DNA of 64,000 nucleotides from Sinomonas atrocyanea. GTDB lineage: Bacteria; Actinomycetota; Actinomycetes; Actinomycetales; Micrococcaceae. This document shows, in pieces, positions 16,668 through 24,329 of the stretch. The position numbers and the translations under genes are program-made. Below the pieces are notes generated by a model. It was not told the origin of the DNA. It saw nothing but the letters and a program-made list of their open reading frames with translations, and searched no databases. Positions within the stretch are counted from its first letter, which is position 1. Every line of letters begins with the position of its first letter. Where the stretch lies: positions 226,160-290,159 of the forward strand of contig NZ_JAUSTE010000003.1 of the NCBI RefSeq assembly GCF_030812675.1, in the 5' to 3' direction.

Positions 16668-17222
16668 TCAGGGCATCGGCCGGTGGTCCGCCAATGTGTC
16701 GTTGTCGAATTCAGTCAGGCGGACGCCGGTCCAGGTGCATTCCTGGCCACCGTGCTTCGTCCAGTATTCGTGCCAGTGGGCGAGCTTCCAGCGGTCCCGC
16801 TCGAGGCCGCGTTCCCGCAGGCGCTGCTGGAGTGTGGTGGGGGAGACGCGGACGCGGATCACCTCGACGTCGACCGGGGGCAATTGGAAGCGATTCCGGG
16901 CGGCGGTGATGAAGTCGGGGTCGGAGAGGTATGGGCTGAACGGGGCGTCGATGACCACGGGGCGGCCGAGGCGGAGGTTGGCTCCGGCGACGTCCAGGAG
17001 TGAGTCGTATTCGAGGGGCAGGATGTGCTCGAGGTAGAACTCGTTGGACTCGCGGTCTCCGGGATCGTAGCCGGCGGCAGCGAGGGCGGCCTCGACGAAG
17101 CGGGCGCTCATCGCATCTTTGTCGAGGTAGGCCGCGGCGTGCTCGCGGGCGAGGTGCTGGGCTACGGTCGACTTGCCGGAGCCGGCGGTGCCGATGATGA
17201 TGCGCAGGGTCGGCTCGGTCAT
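16668..17222 (-). CDS. P-loop kinase/AAA-type ATPase
   Basis: A 184-residue single-domain P-loop protein with Walker A GTAGSGKS (residues 11-18) and a helical lid region rich in Arg near residues 130-150 (LQQRLRERGLERDRWK). It looks like a small-molecule kinase of the gluconokinase/shikimate kinase superfamily, but has no substrate-defining motif that I recognise. Its ATG overlaps the stop of the aldolase gene (ATGA), so the two are translationally coupled. A kinase paired with a KDPG-type aldolase suggests phosphorylation of a 2-keto-3-deoxy sugar acid before cleavage, which is inference. A zeta-toxin-like role was considered but the context argues against it. Confidence 0.75.
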   Translation of the reverse strand: MTEPTLRIIIGTAGSGKSTVAQHLAREHAAAYLDKDAMSARFVEAALAAAGYDPGDRESNEFYLEHILPLEYDSLLDVAGANLRLGRPVVIDAPFSPYLSDPDFITAARNRFQLPPVDVEVIRVRVSPTTLQQRLRERGLERDRWKLAHWHEYWTKHGGQECTWTGVRLTEFDNDTLADHRPMP

Positions 17223-17866
17223 CGGCGCGCTTCCTCCACGGCTGCGAGGAACTCCTTGGCGGCGGCGGTGACCCTGGTGAAGTCGCCGTCGGGCTGCCAT
17301 GCCTTGGTTACGGCGCTGCCGACCCCGACGCCGGAGACGCCGGCGGCGAACCATTCGGCGACGTTCTCGGTCGTCACGCCGCCGGCGGGCATGATCGGCA
17401 GGTGCGCCAGGGGTGCGAGCACGGCCTTGGCGTAGGGGATGCCCGCGCCTTCGGTCGGGAAGAGCTTGAGGATGTCCGCGCCGGCCTCGGCCGACTCGAG
17501 CAGCTCTGTCGGGGTGGACGCGCCGCTGATGGTGGGCACCTGGTAGCGGTTCGCCACGCGGATCATCTCGGGGTTGAGCTGCGGGCTGACCAGGAAGGCC
17601 GCCCCGGCGCGGATGCACTCGTATGCGGCGTGGCCGTCCAGGACCGTCCCTGCGCCGACCGCGACGCCTTCGGGGGCGTACTGGCCGGCCAGGCGGCGGA
17701 CGAGGTCCACCGCGCCTGGGATGGACAGGGTGATCTCGAGTGCTCGGAACCCGCCGTCGATCGCGGCGTGCGCGACGCGTTCGGCGGTGTCGGCATCGGG
17801 TAGACGGACGATGAGGACCGCCCCGGAGTCATCGATCGTGCGCAGTGTCCGAAGCTTGGTGAACAT
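17219..17866 (-). CDS. 2-keto-3-deoxy-6-phosphogluconate (KDPG)-type aldolase
   Basis: Cleaves a 2-keto-3-deoxy (phospho)sugar acid into pyruvate and an aldehyde. At 215 residues it has the class I aldolase features: Glu44 in RALEITLSIPGA, the Schiff-base Lys134 in DILKLFP and the phosphate loop MPAGGVTTENV. I chose the ATG at 17866 because GGGAGGAA precedes it. The first gene of a two-gene minus-strand operon with the kinase, it is divergent from the Gfo/Idh operon across a promoter with two LacI-type operators. It is therefore probably controlled by the LacI protein at 19088. Confidence 0.9.
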   Translation of the reverse strand: MFTKLRTLRTIDDSGAVLIVRLPDADTAERVAHAAIDGGFRALEITLSIPGAVDLVRRLAGQYAPEGVAVGAGTVLDGHAAYECIRAGAAFLVSPQLNPEMIRVANRYQVPTISGASTPTELLESAEAGADILKLFPTEGAGIPYAKAVLAPLAHLPIMPAGGVTTENVAEWFAAGVSGVGVGSAVTKAWQPDGDFTRVTAAAKEFLAAVEEARR

Positions 17867-17893
17867 CTGGGTTCCTCCCGTGGAAATGATCCG

Positions 17894-17923
17894 TTGACAA
17901 GACTCTCTCACCGTCCCTATGGT
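17894..17923 (+). promoter_or_regulatory. sigma-70-type promoter of the sugar operon
   Basis: TTGACA at 17894-17899, an 18-base spacer, then TATGGT at 17918-17923. The tandem operator elements begin 4 bases downstream, overlapping the expected transcription start. Confidence 0.6.
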
Positions 17924-17926
17924 GAA

Positions 17927-17953
17927 TGCAACCGATCTCAGCAACCGATCTCA
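17927..17953. promoter_or_regulatory. tandem LacI-type operators
   Basis: TGCAACCGATCTCA at 17927-17940, followed at once by a second GCAACCGATCTCA at 17941-17953. The 14-base unit is a partial palindrome centred on CG, as in LacI-family operators. A near-identical unit precedes the MFS gene at 22618. Confidence 0.6.
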
Positions 17954-17968
17954 TTGAGGAGATTCCCG

Positions 17969-18118
17969 ATGGTGCACTTCGAACCGCGAGCCGATGGCGC
18001 CGTCTGGTTCTCCCTGCGGGACGCTGCCGGGGCCGATCTCGGTACGGGCCGGGAGAGCGCTTCGACCCCAGGCCACCGCTCGCCCGGCGGCCAAGCCGGA
18101 CTCGGGGTGTCCTCGTGA
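17969..18118 (+). CDS. small ORF, 49 aa, coupled to the Gfo/Idh gene
   Basis: Starts with ATG behind TGAGGAG at ideal spacing and ends in a GTGA overlap with the next gene. The product begins MVHFEPRADGAVWFSLRD and then turns Ser/Gly/Pro-rich. I do not recognise it. It may be a real small protein, a leader that drives translation of the downstream GTG start, or the remains of a longer gene. The strong ribosome-binding site is the main support. Confidence 0.45.
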   Translation: MVHFEPRADGAVWFSLRDAAGADLGTGRESASTPGHRSPGGQAGLGVSS

Positions 18119-19095
18119 ACCGGGCACGCACCGTCGTCTTCGGGGCCTCGCACTGGCACGTCCCGCTCTGTGCTCCGGCGATGGCCGAGGTGCACGATGT
18201 CGTCGGGCTCTCCGACGAGGACCCGGGACGCGTGCGGGAACTGGCCGAACTGTGGGGCGCCCCGGTCGAGGCCGACTGGCGCCGCCTGCTAGAGCTGGAG
18301 GATGTGGAGCTCGCCTACGTCTTCAGCCCGCATGACCGCATGCCTGAGATCTGCCGGGCGCTGATCGGCAGGGGCGTTCCCTTCGTCGTGGAGAAGCCGA
18401 TCGGCACCTCACTGGGGCAGCTGGAGGACGTCCGGCGCGCCGCCGAGGAGGCCGGGGTCCCGGCCACCGTTCCGCTGGTGCAGCGCGGCGGCCCGGTGGA
18501 CAGCTGGCTGGCGAAGGCCGGCCGGCCGGTGTACGAGAGGCTCTCGTTCATCGCCGGCCCCCCTGAGCGCTACGAGCGCAACGGCAACCCATGGATGCTC
18601 GACCCGGAGCGGGCCGGCGGCGGCTGCCTGGCCAACCTGGGCCCACACTTCGCCGACCTGTTCCTGCGCGGCAGCGGCAACACGGGCGCCGAGGTCACCG
18701 CGCGGCTGTCCTCTGCCCTTCACGCCGGGGCCGTCGAGGACCACGCAACCCTGGTCCTGACCGCCCCGGACGGCCGGGAGGCGATCGTCGAAGTGGGGTA
18801 TGCGTTCCCGCACTCGGAGCTGCAGCGCTACTGCAGCTACTCGTCCGCGGGCGAGGCCGGATTCGCCTCGATCGACACGGACGGGTCGGCCGTGTTCACC
18901 GGGCTCGACGGGCGCACCGAGAGAGCCGTCATCAACGTCGACAGCGACCCTCTCTACGATCCGTTCGTGCGGCAGGTTGCGCGCACCCTAGGCGAGGGCT
19001 TCCGCGGAATGCCGACGCTGGGCGAGCTGGAGGACGCGATGCGGATCATCTGGCACGCCTACGAGGTCCAACGAGAAGGAGTACACCGTGGCTGA
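18115..19095 (+). CDS. Gfo/Idh/MocA-family oxidoreductase
   Basis: An NAD(P)-dependent sugar dehydrogenase of 326 residues. It has an N-terminal Rossmann domain (about 1-118; VVFGASHWHVPLC) with the family's EKP motif in VVEKPIG, where Lys is the usual catalytic residue. The C-terminal Gfo/Idh domain follows, with the GGGCLANLGPHFADL helix that normally supplies active-site Asp and His. Its GTG start overlaps the small upstream ORF, which fixes the start. It overlaps the LacI gene by 8 bases. Together with the second Gfo/Idh gene and the TIM-barrel gene it suggests oxidation of a sugar ring; the substrate is unknown. Confidence 0.82.
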   Translation: MNRARTVVFGASHWHVPLCAPAMAEVHDVVGLSDEDPGRVRELAELWGAPVEADWRRLLELEDVELAYVFSPHDRMPEICRALIGRGVPFVVEKPIGTSLGQLEDVRRAAEEAGVPATVPLVQRGGPVDSWLAKAGRPVYERLSFIAGPPERYERNGNPWMLDPERAGGGCLANLGPHFADLFLRGSGNTGAEVTARLSSALHAGAVEDHATLVLTAPDGREAIVEVGYAFPHSELQRYCSYSSAGEAGFASIDTDGSAVFTGLDGRTERAVINVDSDPLYDPFVRQVARTLGEGFRGMPTLGELEDAMRIIWHAYEVQREGVHRG

Positions 19096-20074
19096 TCTCA
19101 GCATCGACGTCGTCGCCAGGGAAGCGGGCGTGCACCGTTCCACGGTCTCGCGCGCCTTCTCCCGCCCGGAAGCGGTCAAGGCGGAGACGCGCGAGCACAT
19201 CCTGCGCGTTGCGGAGAAGCTCGGGTACACGATGAGCCCGCTGGCCCAGGCCCTGCGGCGCAAGACGAGCACCCTCGTGCCGCTGATCGTGCCTGACATC
19301 ACCAACCCCTTCTTCGCCGAGCTCGCCAAGACGATGACCGAGGCGGCGGGGGAGCGCGGCTACCAGCTGATGCTGTGCGTCACCAACGGCGACGACGTGC
19401 AGACTGCCGGGTACCTGACGGCGATGCAGTCGCTGTACGCGCCGTTCGGCATCATCGCCCCCTCGACGCGGGTGGACATCGACGCGCTGATGCAGTTCGA
19501 CTTCGGGCAGCGGCTGGTCGTGATCGACCGCGTGGACCAGAACGCCGGCGTCCCGACCGTCACGGTCGACAGCCGCCGCGGCATCAAGCTCGCCTTCGAG
19601 CACCTGCGCTCCCTCGGCCACCGCCGGATCGGCTACGTCTCGGGCATCGCAGGAACGCACACCGCCCAGGACCGCATGGACGCCTACCGCGACCTGGCCG
19701 AGGGCGAGCCGATCGTCCTGGACAGCGGCGCCGACACCGAGGCGGGCGGGCGTGCCGCCGCGCACTTCGCCGCGATGGCCGACCGGCCCACGGCGATCAT
19801 CGCAGCCAACGACATGGTCGCCTTCGGGGTCATCTCCGCCCTCGCCTCCCAGGGCTTCCGCGTCCCCGAGGACGTCTCGGTGGTCGGCTTCGACGGGCTC
19901 GCCCTGGGAGCCCGCTTCAACCCGGCCCTGACCACGGTCCGCCAGCCGATCGCCGACATGGGCAGCATCGCGATCGAACTCGCCGAGAAGAAGGCAGCGG
20001 ACGGATCGGCCGGGCATATCGTCCTGGAGCCGGAGCTGCTGGTGCGGGCCTCCACCGCAGGGCCACGGCCATGA
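19088..20074 (+). CDS. LacI-family transcriptional regulator
   Basis: A 328-residue repressor. The HTH is at about residues 3-25 (DVVAREAGVHRSTVSRAFS), followed by a hinge helix (SPLAQALRRKTS) and a periplasmic-binding-protein-like effector domain from about residue 60 (LIVPDITNPFFAELA, later TAIIAANDMVAFG). The GTG start lies inside the end of the Gfo/Idh gene. It is encoded within the operon it probably controls, with candidate operators at 17927-17953 and 22618-22631. The effector is likely a sugar intermediate of this pathway. Confidence 0.9.
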   Translation: MADLSIDVVAREAGVHRSTVSRAFSRPEAVKAETREHILRVAEKLGYTMSPLAQALRRKTSTLVPLIVPDITNPFFAELAKTMTEAAGERGYQLMLCVTNGDDVQTAGYLTAMQSLYAPFGIIAPSTRVDIDALMQFDFGQRLVVIDRVDQNAGVPTVTVDSRRGIKLAFEHLRSLGHRRIGYVSGIAGTHTAQDRMDAYRDLAEGEPIVLDSGADTEAGGRAAAHFAAMADRPTAIIAANDMVAFGVISALASQGFRVPEDVSVVGFDGLALGARFNPALTTVRQPIADMGSIAIELAEKKAADGSAGHIVLEPELLVRASTAGPRP

Positions 20075-20643
20075 GCGCCCCCACGCATGGGAAGCTGGCC
20101 CGCGTCCCCGGCCTCCGGCACGCCGACCACGTCGCCTTCACCGTGCCCGATCTCGACGAGGCGGTCCGGTTCTTCGTAGAGGCCTTGGGCGCCGAGGAGC
20201 TCTACCGCTCCACCCGGGGACCCGACGCGGACTTCATGCCCGAGAACTTCGCCGTGCCGCAGGACGCGCGCCTGACGCTGGCAATGCTGCGCATGCCTCC
20301 GAACCTGAACGTGGAGCTGTTCGAGTGGGACACCTCGGACCGCCGCACCGAGCACCCCCGCCACAGCGACGCCGGCGGCCACCACCTGTGCTTCGTTGTG
20401 GACGACGTCGACGAGGCCCTCGCAGCGCTCCGCAGCATCCCCGGCGTGCGGGTGCTCGGCGACCGCAAGGAGGTCGCCGGCGACAGCCCCAGGGTCGCGG
20501 GCAACCGATGGGCCTACTTCCTCACCCCCTGGGGGCTGCTGATGGAGATCGTCGACCGCTCCAGGGTGGCCGACCCGCCGCCCCTGGTCGGCCCCGCAGA
20601 CTGGCTCGCCGCAGCCCCCCAGAACCCCAGAAAGGACCAGTGA
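20071..20643 (+). CDS. VOC/glyoxalase-fold protein
   Basis: A 190-residue vicinal-oxygen-chelate protein with two beta-alpha-beta-beta-beta modules (RHADHVAFTVPDLDEAVRF near 18-36, and GHHLCFVVDDVDEAL near 105-120). Metal-ligand candidates are His in the first strand, Glu in LNVELFEWD, His in GGHHLCF and Glu in LLMEIVDRS. These are the standard four positions, so it is probably an active metal enzyme such as an epimerase, isomerase or dioxygenase. ATGA overlap with the LacI stop. The reaction cannot be assigned; operon context suggests a step on a keto-sugar. Confidence 0.8.
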   Translation: MSAPTHGKLARVPGLRHADHVAFTVPDLDEAVRFFVEALGAEELYRSTRGPDADFMPENFAVPQDARLTLAMLRMPPNLNVELFEWDTSDRRTEHPRHSDAGGHHLCFVVDDVDEALAALRSIPGVRVLGDRKEVAGDSPRVAGNRWAYFLTPWGLLMEIVDRSRVADPPPLVGPADWLAAAPQNPRKDQ

Positions 20644-20645
20644 CC

Positions 20646-21548
20646 ATGCGTCTCGCAGGCCACACCCTCGGAACCCCGGGACAGACCGTCCCCGAGGCCC
20701 TGGCGCTGTTCGCGGCCGCCGGGCTCGACGCCGCCGAGGTGATCTACCAGGACGGCTACCGCTCAGCGCTGCCGCTGCGCGACCGGCGCTCGGCCCGAGA
20801 GGCCCGGCGGGCCTCGGAGGACCTGGGCGTCCCGATCGTCGGACTGACCCCCTACACGACCGGGATCAACGCCCTCGAGGAGGGCCAGTGGCGGAGCGCG
20901 GTCGACGAGTTCCGCGGCGCGATCGAGATCGCCCAGGCCGTCGGCGCCGCCCGGCTGCGGGTCTACGCAGGCTCCTGGCACCCCGGCGACCGGGACCACG
21001 GCGCCCACTGGGACCGGCTCGTCGCAGCCCTGCGCACGCTGGCCCCGGAAGCCTCCGACGCCGGGGTTCGCCTCTGCGTCGAGAACCACTTCGGGACCAT
21101 GACCCAGTCCGCGGCCGAGACGGCACGGCTCGTGCGGGAAGTGGACCATGAGGCGGTGCGGGTCCTCTACGACCAGGCCAACCTGACGTTCACCCACGAC
21201 GAGCCTTACGAGGAGGCGCTGCGCGTCCAGGGAGACCTCATCGGGCACGTGCACGTGAAGGACCTCGTCTTCACCGACCCGGACGCACCGTTCCAGGCCT
21301 CCGAGACCGCCCGGGTCGCAGCGTCCGAGCGCGCCGTGCGCTCCCGCGTCGTCGGCGAGGGCGTCGTGCCCTGGGCCGGAATCCTCGCCTCCCTCGCCGC
21401 TCTCGGCTACGACGACGTCCTCTCCCTCGAGTACGAGTACCGCTGGCACCCCCAGGACCTGCCCGAGCCGGCGGTCGGCTTCGCCCGGTCCGCGGCCGCA
21501 GTGCGCGCCGCCCTCGCCCAGACGGCTGTCCCCGGGAGCGCCCGGTGA
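20646..21548 (+). CDS. sugar phosphate isomerase/epimerase, xylose-isomerase-like TIM barrel
   Basis: A 300-residue AP-endonuclease-2-like TIM barrel. The expected divalent-metal ligands are visible: Glu in LCVENHFG, Asp in LYDQANL, His in GHVHVKD and Glu in LSLEYEYRW. Members epimerise, isomerise, dehydrate or eliminate keto-sugars. The ATG follows the VOC stop by 2 bases, with AAAGGA upstream, and the stop overlaps the GTG of the next Gfo/Idh gene. Pairing of such a barrel with two Gfo/Idh enzymes is known from levoglucosan and related glycoside pathways, so a role in elimination or hydration is plausible but unproven. Confidence 0.82.
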   Translation: MRLAGHTLGTPGQTVPEALALFAAAGLDAAEVIYQDGYRSALPLRDRRSAREARRASEDLGVPIVGLTPYTTGINALEEGQWRSAVDEFRGAIEIAQAVGAARLRVYAGSWHPGDRDHGAHWDRLVAALRTLAPEASDAGVRLCVENHFGTMTQSAAETARLVREVDHEAVRVLYDQANLTFTHDEPYEEALRVQGDLIGHVHVKDLVFTDPDAPFQASETARVAASERAVRSRVVGEGVVPWAGILASLAALGYDDVLSLEYEYRWHPQDLPEPAVGFARSAAAVRAALAQTAVPGSAR

Positions 21549-22546
21549 GCGCGCAGGCCAGGATCCGCGTCGGCGTCGTCGGAGCGGGAAACATCGCCTC
21601 CATCGCCCAGCTGCCCAGCCTGGTCAAGCGGGACGACGTCGAGCTCGCCGCGCTCGTCTCGCGCCGCCCCGACCCCGGGGCGCTGATGCGCCGCTGGGGT
21701 TTCGGCGCCGCCTACACCACGGTCGAGGACATGCTCGCAGCCGAGGACCTGGACGCCGTCTTCGTCCTGACCCCGCGCTCCGAGCACGCGCACGCCGTCG
21801 AGACCTGCCTGCGCCGCGGCGTGGACGTGTTCTGCGAGAAGCCCCTCGCGCCCTCGGCCGATGAGGCCGAGCGCCTGGCCGACCTCGCCGACGAGCACGG
21901 CCGCATCCTCATGGTCGACTTCAACCGCCGCTACGCCCCGGTCTATGTGGCAGGGCGCGAGGCCTTCGGAACCGATGGGGCGGCGTTCTGCGTCGCGCAG
22001 AAGAACAGGCCCGGGTCGGAGTACCGCGCCACGTTCGAGAACGCCATCCACATGGTCGACCTGCTGCGCTGGTACTGCGGCGGCGAGGCCGTCGAGGTGA
22101 GCGCGCACGCCGCGGGCGAGGACCCCTGGCAGGAGGACGGGGCCGCCGCGCTCATCCGCTTCGACACCGGCAGCACCGGGGTCCTGATGGCTGCCCGCAC
22201 CGCGGGCGCCTGGAACGAGAAACTCGACGCCTATGGCGCCGGACGCTCCGCCGAGATCCGGGCCCCTGAGTCCGTCGCGATCACCGTCGACGGCACCACC
22301 ACCGTCCGTGACCTCAGCTCGGAGGCCTTCGGCTGGGCCACCGCCACGGAGACCCTGGGCTTCGCCGAGGCGGTGCACCACTTCCTCGACCGCCTGGCAG
22401 ACCGAAGCCAGCCCCTCACCAGCGGCCGCGACGCCGTCGCCACCCAGAGGCTCCTCGAGCGCATCCTCCATTCCGCCGGGCTGCCGACCGGTGAACAGGA
22501 AGGCCGCCAATGGGAAAGCCACGCAACCAACACCGCCCGGCGCTGA
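21545..22546 (+). CDS. Gfo/Idh/MocA-family oxidoreductase, second copy
   Basis: A 333-residue NAD(P)-dependent dehydrogenase. The Rossmann motif is GVVGAGNIASIAQLP (about residues 11-25), with the EKP motif in FCEKPLAPS and a C-terminal domain containing ENAIHMVDLLRW, with the His-Asp pair used in catalysis by many members. It is only distantly similar to the copy at 18115, so it is not a recent duplication. The GTG start overlaps the TIM-barrel stop. Two such oxidoreductases in one operon can carry out an oxidation and a later reduction in the same pathway. Confidence 0.84.
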   Translation: MSAQARIRVGVVGAGNIASIAQLPSLVKRDDVELAALVSRRPDPGALMRRWGFGAAYTTVEDMLAAEDLDAVFVLTPRSEHAHAVETCLRRGVDVFCEKPLAPSADEAERLADLADEHGRILMVDFNRRYAPVYVAGREAFGTDGAAFCVAQKNRPGSEYRATFENAIHMVDLLRWYCGGEAVEVSAHAAGEDPWQEDGAAALIRFDTGSTGVLMAARTAGAWNEKLDAYGAGRSAEIRAPESVAITVDGTTTVRDLSSEAFGWATATETLGFAEAVHHFLDRLADRSQPLTSGRDAVATQRLLERILHSAGLPTGEQEGRQWESHATNTARR

Positions 22547-22612
22547 GCCCGCAGCCGTCCTGATCCAGAGCCCTTCGGGCACGGGATCCTCGCCCGGGAC
22601 CGCTCATCGCCC

Positions 22613-22631
22613 TGTAATGCAATCGATCTCA
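22613..22631 (+). promoter_or_regulatory. LacI-type operator before the MFS gene
   Basis: TGCAATCGATCTCA at 22618-22631 differs by one base from the units at 17927. It abuts a possible -10 element TGTAAT (22613-22618), about 50 bases upstream of the transporter start. Confidence 0.55.
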
Positions 22632-22680
22632 CTCAACCACCCAGACCACCCAGCAACACCCCAGGAGCAAGGAGAGTTCA

Positions 22681-24102
22681 ATGACGACCTCGAAAGATCC
22701 GTTCGGGACGTCCAACGTGCCGACGACGCCCCACGCGCTCGGCCGCCCGGCCCGCCCCGTGAACATGATCGCCGGCACGCTCGGCCACTTCGTCGAGTGG
22801 TACGACTGGTACGTCTACGGGCTGCTGGCAGCGGTGTTCTCGGGACAGATCTTCCCGGGCCACTCGGCCTTCGCATCCCTGATCGCGGCGCTGCTCACCT
22901 ACGCGATCGGGTTCGTGGTGCGCCCGCTCAGCGGGATCATCATCTCCCCTCTGGCCGACCGGTTCGGCCGGCGGGCCGTCCTGACCCTCTCCATCTCCGG
23001 GATGGCCCTGGGCTCCCTCATCGTCGGCCTCACCCCGCCGTTCGCGGCGATCGGCTACCTGGCACCGGTGATGTTCCTGGTTGCCCGCCTCCTCCAGGGA
23101 ATCTCGGCCGGCAGCGAGGCGCAGAGTGCGATCGCCTTCATGGTCGAGCACGCTCCCGCGAACAGGAGGGGCCTGTTCGGCTCCTTCTCCAACATGGCCA
23201 GCGGCCTGGCGACCCTCGCGGCCACCGGCGCCGGGGCGATCGTGACCTCTTCCTTCTCCAAGGCCGACCTGGCCGCCTGGGGATGGCGGCTGCCCTTCAT
23301 CGTCGGCGGCGTCCTGGGCGTGATCGGCCTGATCATGCGGGCCCGAGCAGACGAGACGCCCGAGTTCGAGGCGACGGCCATCGTCGACCAGCGGTCGGCG
23401 TGGTCGCGCCTGTGGGCCCTGCTCCGCGAGCACCCCAAGGCCCTGCTGCAGACCGCGGCGCTCTCGGCCCCTGCGGTGGCCTACTACACCTGGGCCACCT
23501 TCCTCCCCACCTACGCCAGCCTCACCACCGGCCGGGACCTGGCTTCCTCCCTCGCCGGCAGCGTCATCGGCCTCGCACTGCTCGTCGTCATCGTTCCGAT
23601 CTGCGGTGCGCTCTCGGACCGGCTCGGGCGGCGCAAGATCTTCCCGATCATCGGCGCCATCGGCATGGTCGTGCTCTTCTACCCCCTGCTCCTGCTGCTG
23701 AACCAGCCCGGCTTCGGTGTCTACGTCCTGGTCTCCGCCTCCGGTTGGGTGGTCCTGGGCATCTGGCAGGCCGTGTACCCGACCATGCAGGCCGAGCTGT
23801 TCCCGGCCGCGGTCCGGGTCTCGGGCATCGGCCTCGCCCACCAGATCGTGATCGCCGTCTTCGGCGGCACCGCCCCGCTGATCGCCGCCGCGTTCGTCGG
23901 CTCCGGGCACCCCACCTACACCGCGATCTACATGATCGTCATCGTTGCCCTCTGCCTCATCGTCTACATCACCCTCCCGGAGACCGGCAGCCGTGCCCCC
24001 CGTGCCACCGTGGCCCTGGCCGACCGCGAAGTACTCGAGGGCGAGAACCTCGTTGCCGAGATCGGTTCGGCGCCGGGCCAGACGAAGCGCTCCCGCTCGT
24101 AG
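22681..24102 (+). CDS. MFS transporter, MHS-like
   Basis: A 473-residue membrane carrier with about 12 hydrophobic segments. The opening TLGHFVEWYDWYVYGLLA is characteristic of the MHS (sugar/metabolite:H+ symporter) subgroup, and the loop motif PLADRFGRRAV is present. The N-terminus and C-terminus are cytoplasmic and polar. It has AAGGAGAG before the ATG. Its own operator copy suggests a separate LacI-controlled promoter. Since the rest of the operon encodes sugar-type enzymes, it probably imports their substrate. Confidence 0.87.
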   Translation: MTTSKDPFGTSNVPTTPHALGRPARPVNMIAGTLGHFVEWYDWYVYGLLAAVFSGQIFPGHSAFASLIAALLTYAIGFVVRPLSGIIISPLADRFGRRAVLTLSISGMALGSLIVGLTPPFAAIGYLAPVMFLVARLLQGISAGSEAQSAIAFMVEHAPANRRGLFGSFSNMASGLATLAATGAGAIVTSSFSKADLAAWGWRLPFIVGGVLGVIGLIMRARADETPEFEATAIVDQRSAWSRLWALLREHPKALLQTAALSAPAVAYYTWATFLPTYASLTTGRDLASSLAGSVIGLALLVVIVPICGALSDRLGRRKIFPIIGAIGMVVLFYPLLLLLNQPGFGVYVLVSASGWVVLGIWQAVYPTMQAELFPAAVRVSGIGLAHQIVIAVFGGTAPLIAAAFVGSGHPTYTAIYMIVIVALCLIVYITLPETGSRAPRATVALADREVLEGENLVAEIGSAPGQTKRSRS

Positions 24103-24254
24103 ACGCCATCTGGTCTTCGAGCCGAACCACCACCCCCGGAACGCGCCTGGCCGCCCCGCGGTCGTTGTGGGGAGCGCCTCCCAACAGCGACCGCAGGGCA
24201 AGCCCAGAACCCGGCCACGCAGCACGGGCACCCCACCGAAAGGAACGTTCGAAG

Positions 24255-24329
24255 ATGAAGTCAGCAGCTCAAACACCTGGTGCAGACGACCGACGGGCCA
24301 GCGCAACCACGAGGGTGAAGACCGCATGA
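24255..24329 (+). CDS. 24-aa leader ORF coupled to the SDR gene
   Basis: The ATG follows AAAGGAAC at good spacing, and the TGA overlaps the ATG of the SDR gene (ATGA). The product (starts MKSAAQTPGADDRR) is polar and has no known domain. It could be a leader peptide that sets the translation of the SDR gene, or an unremarkable chance frame. Confidence 0.35.
   Translation: MKSAAQTPGADDRRASATTRVKTA

Noticed and set aside
16423..17037. Plus-strand frame of about 200 codons beside the resolvase gene, first considered as a transposase remnant
   Set aside because: No transposase motif appears in any frame, and the right half overlaps the P-loop kinase gene in antisense.
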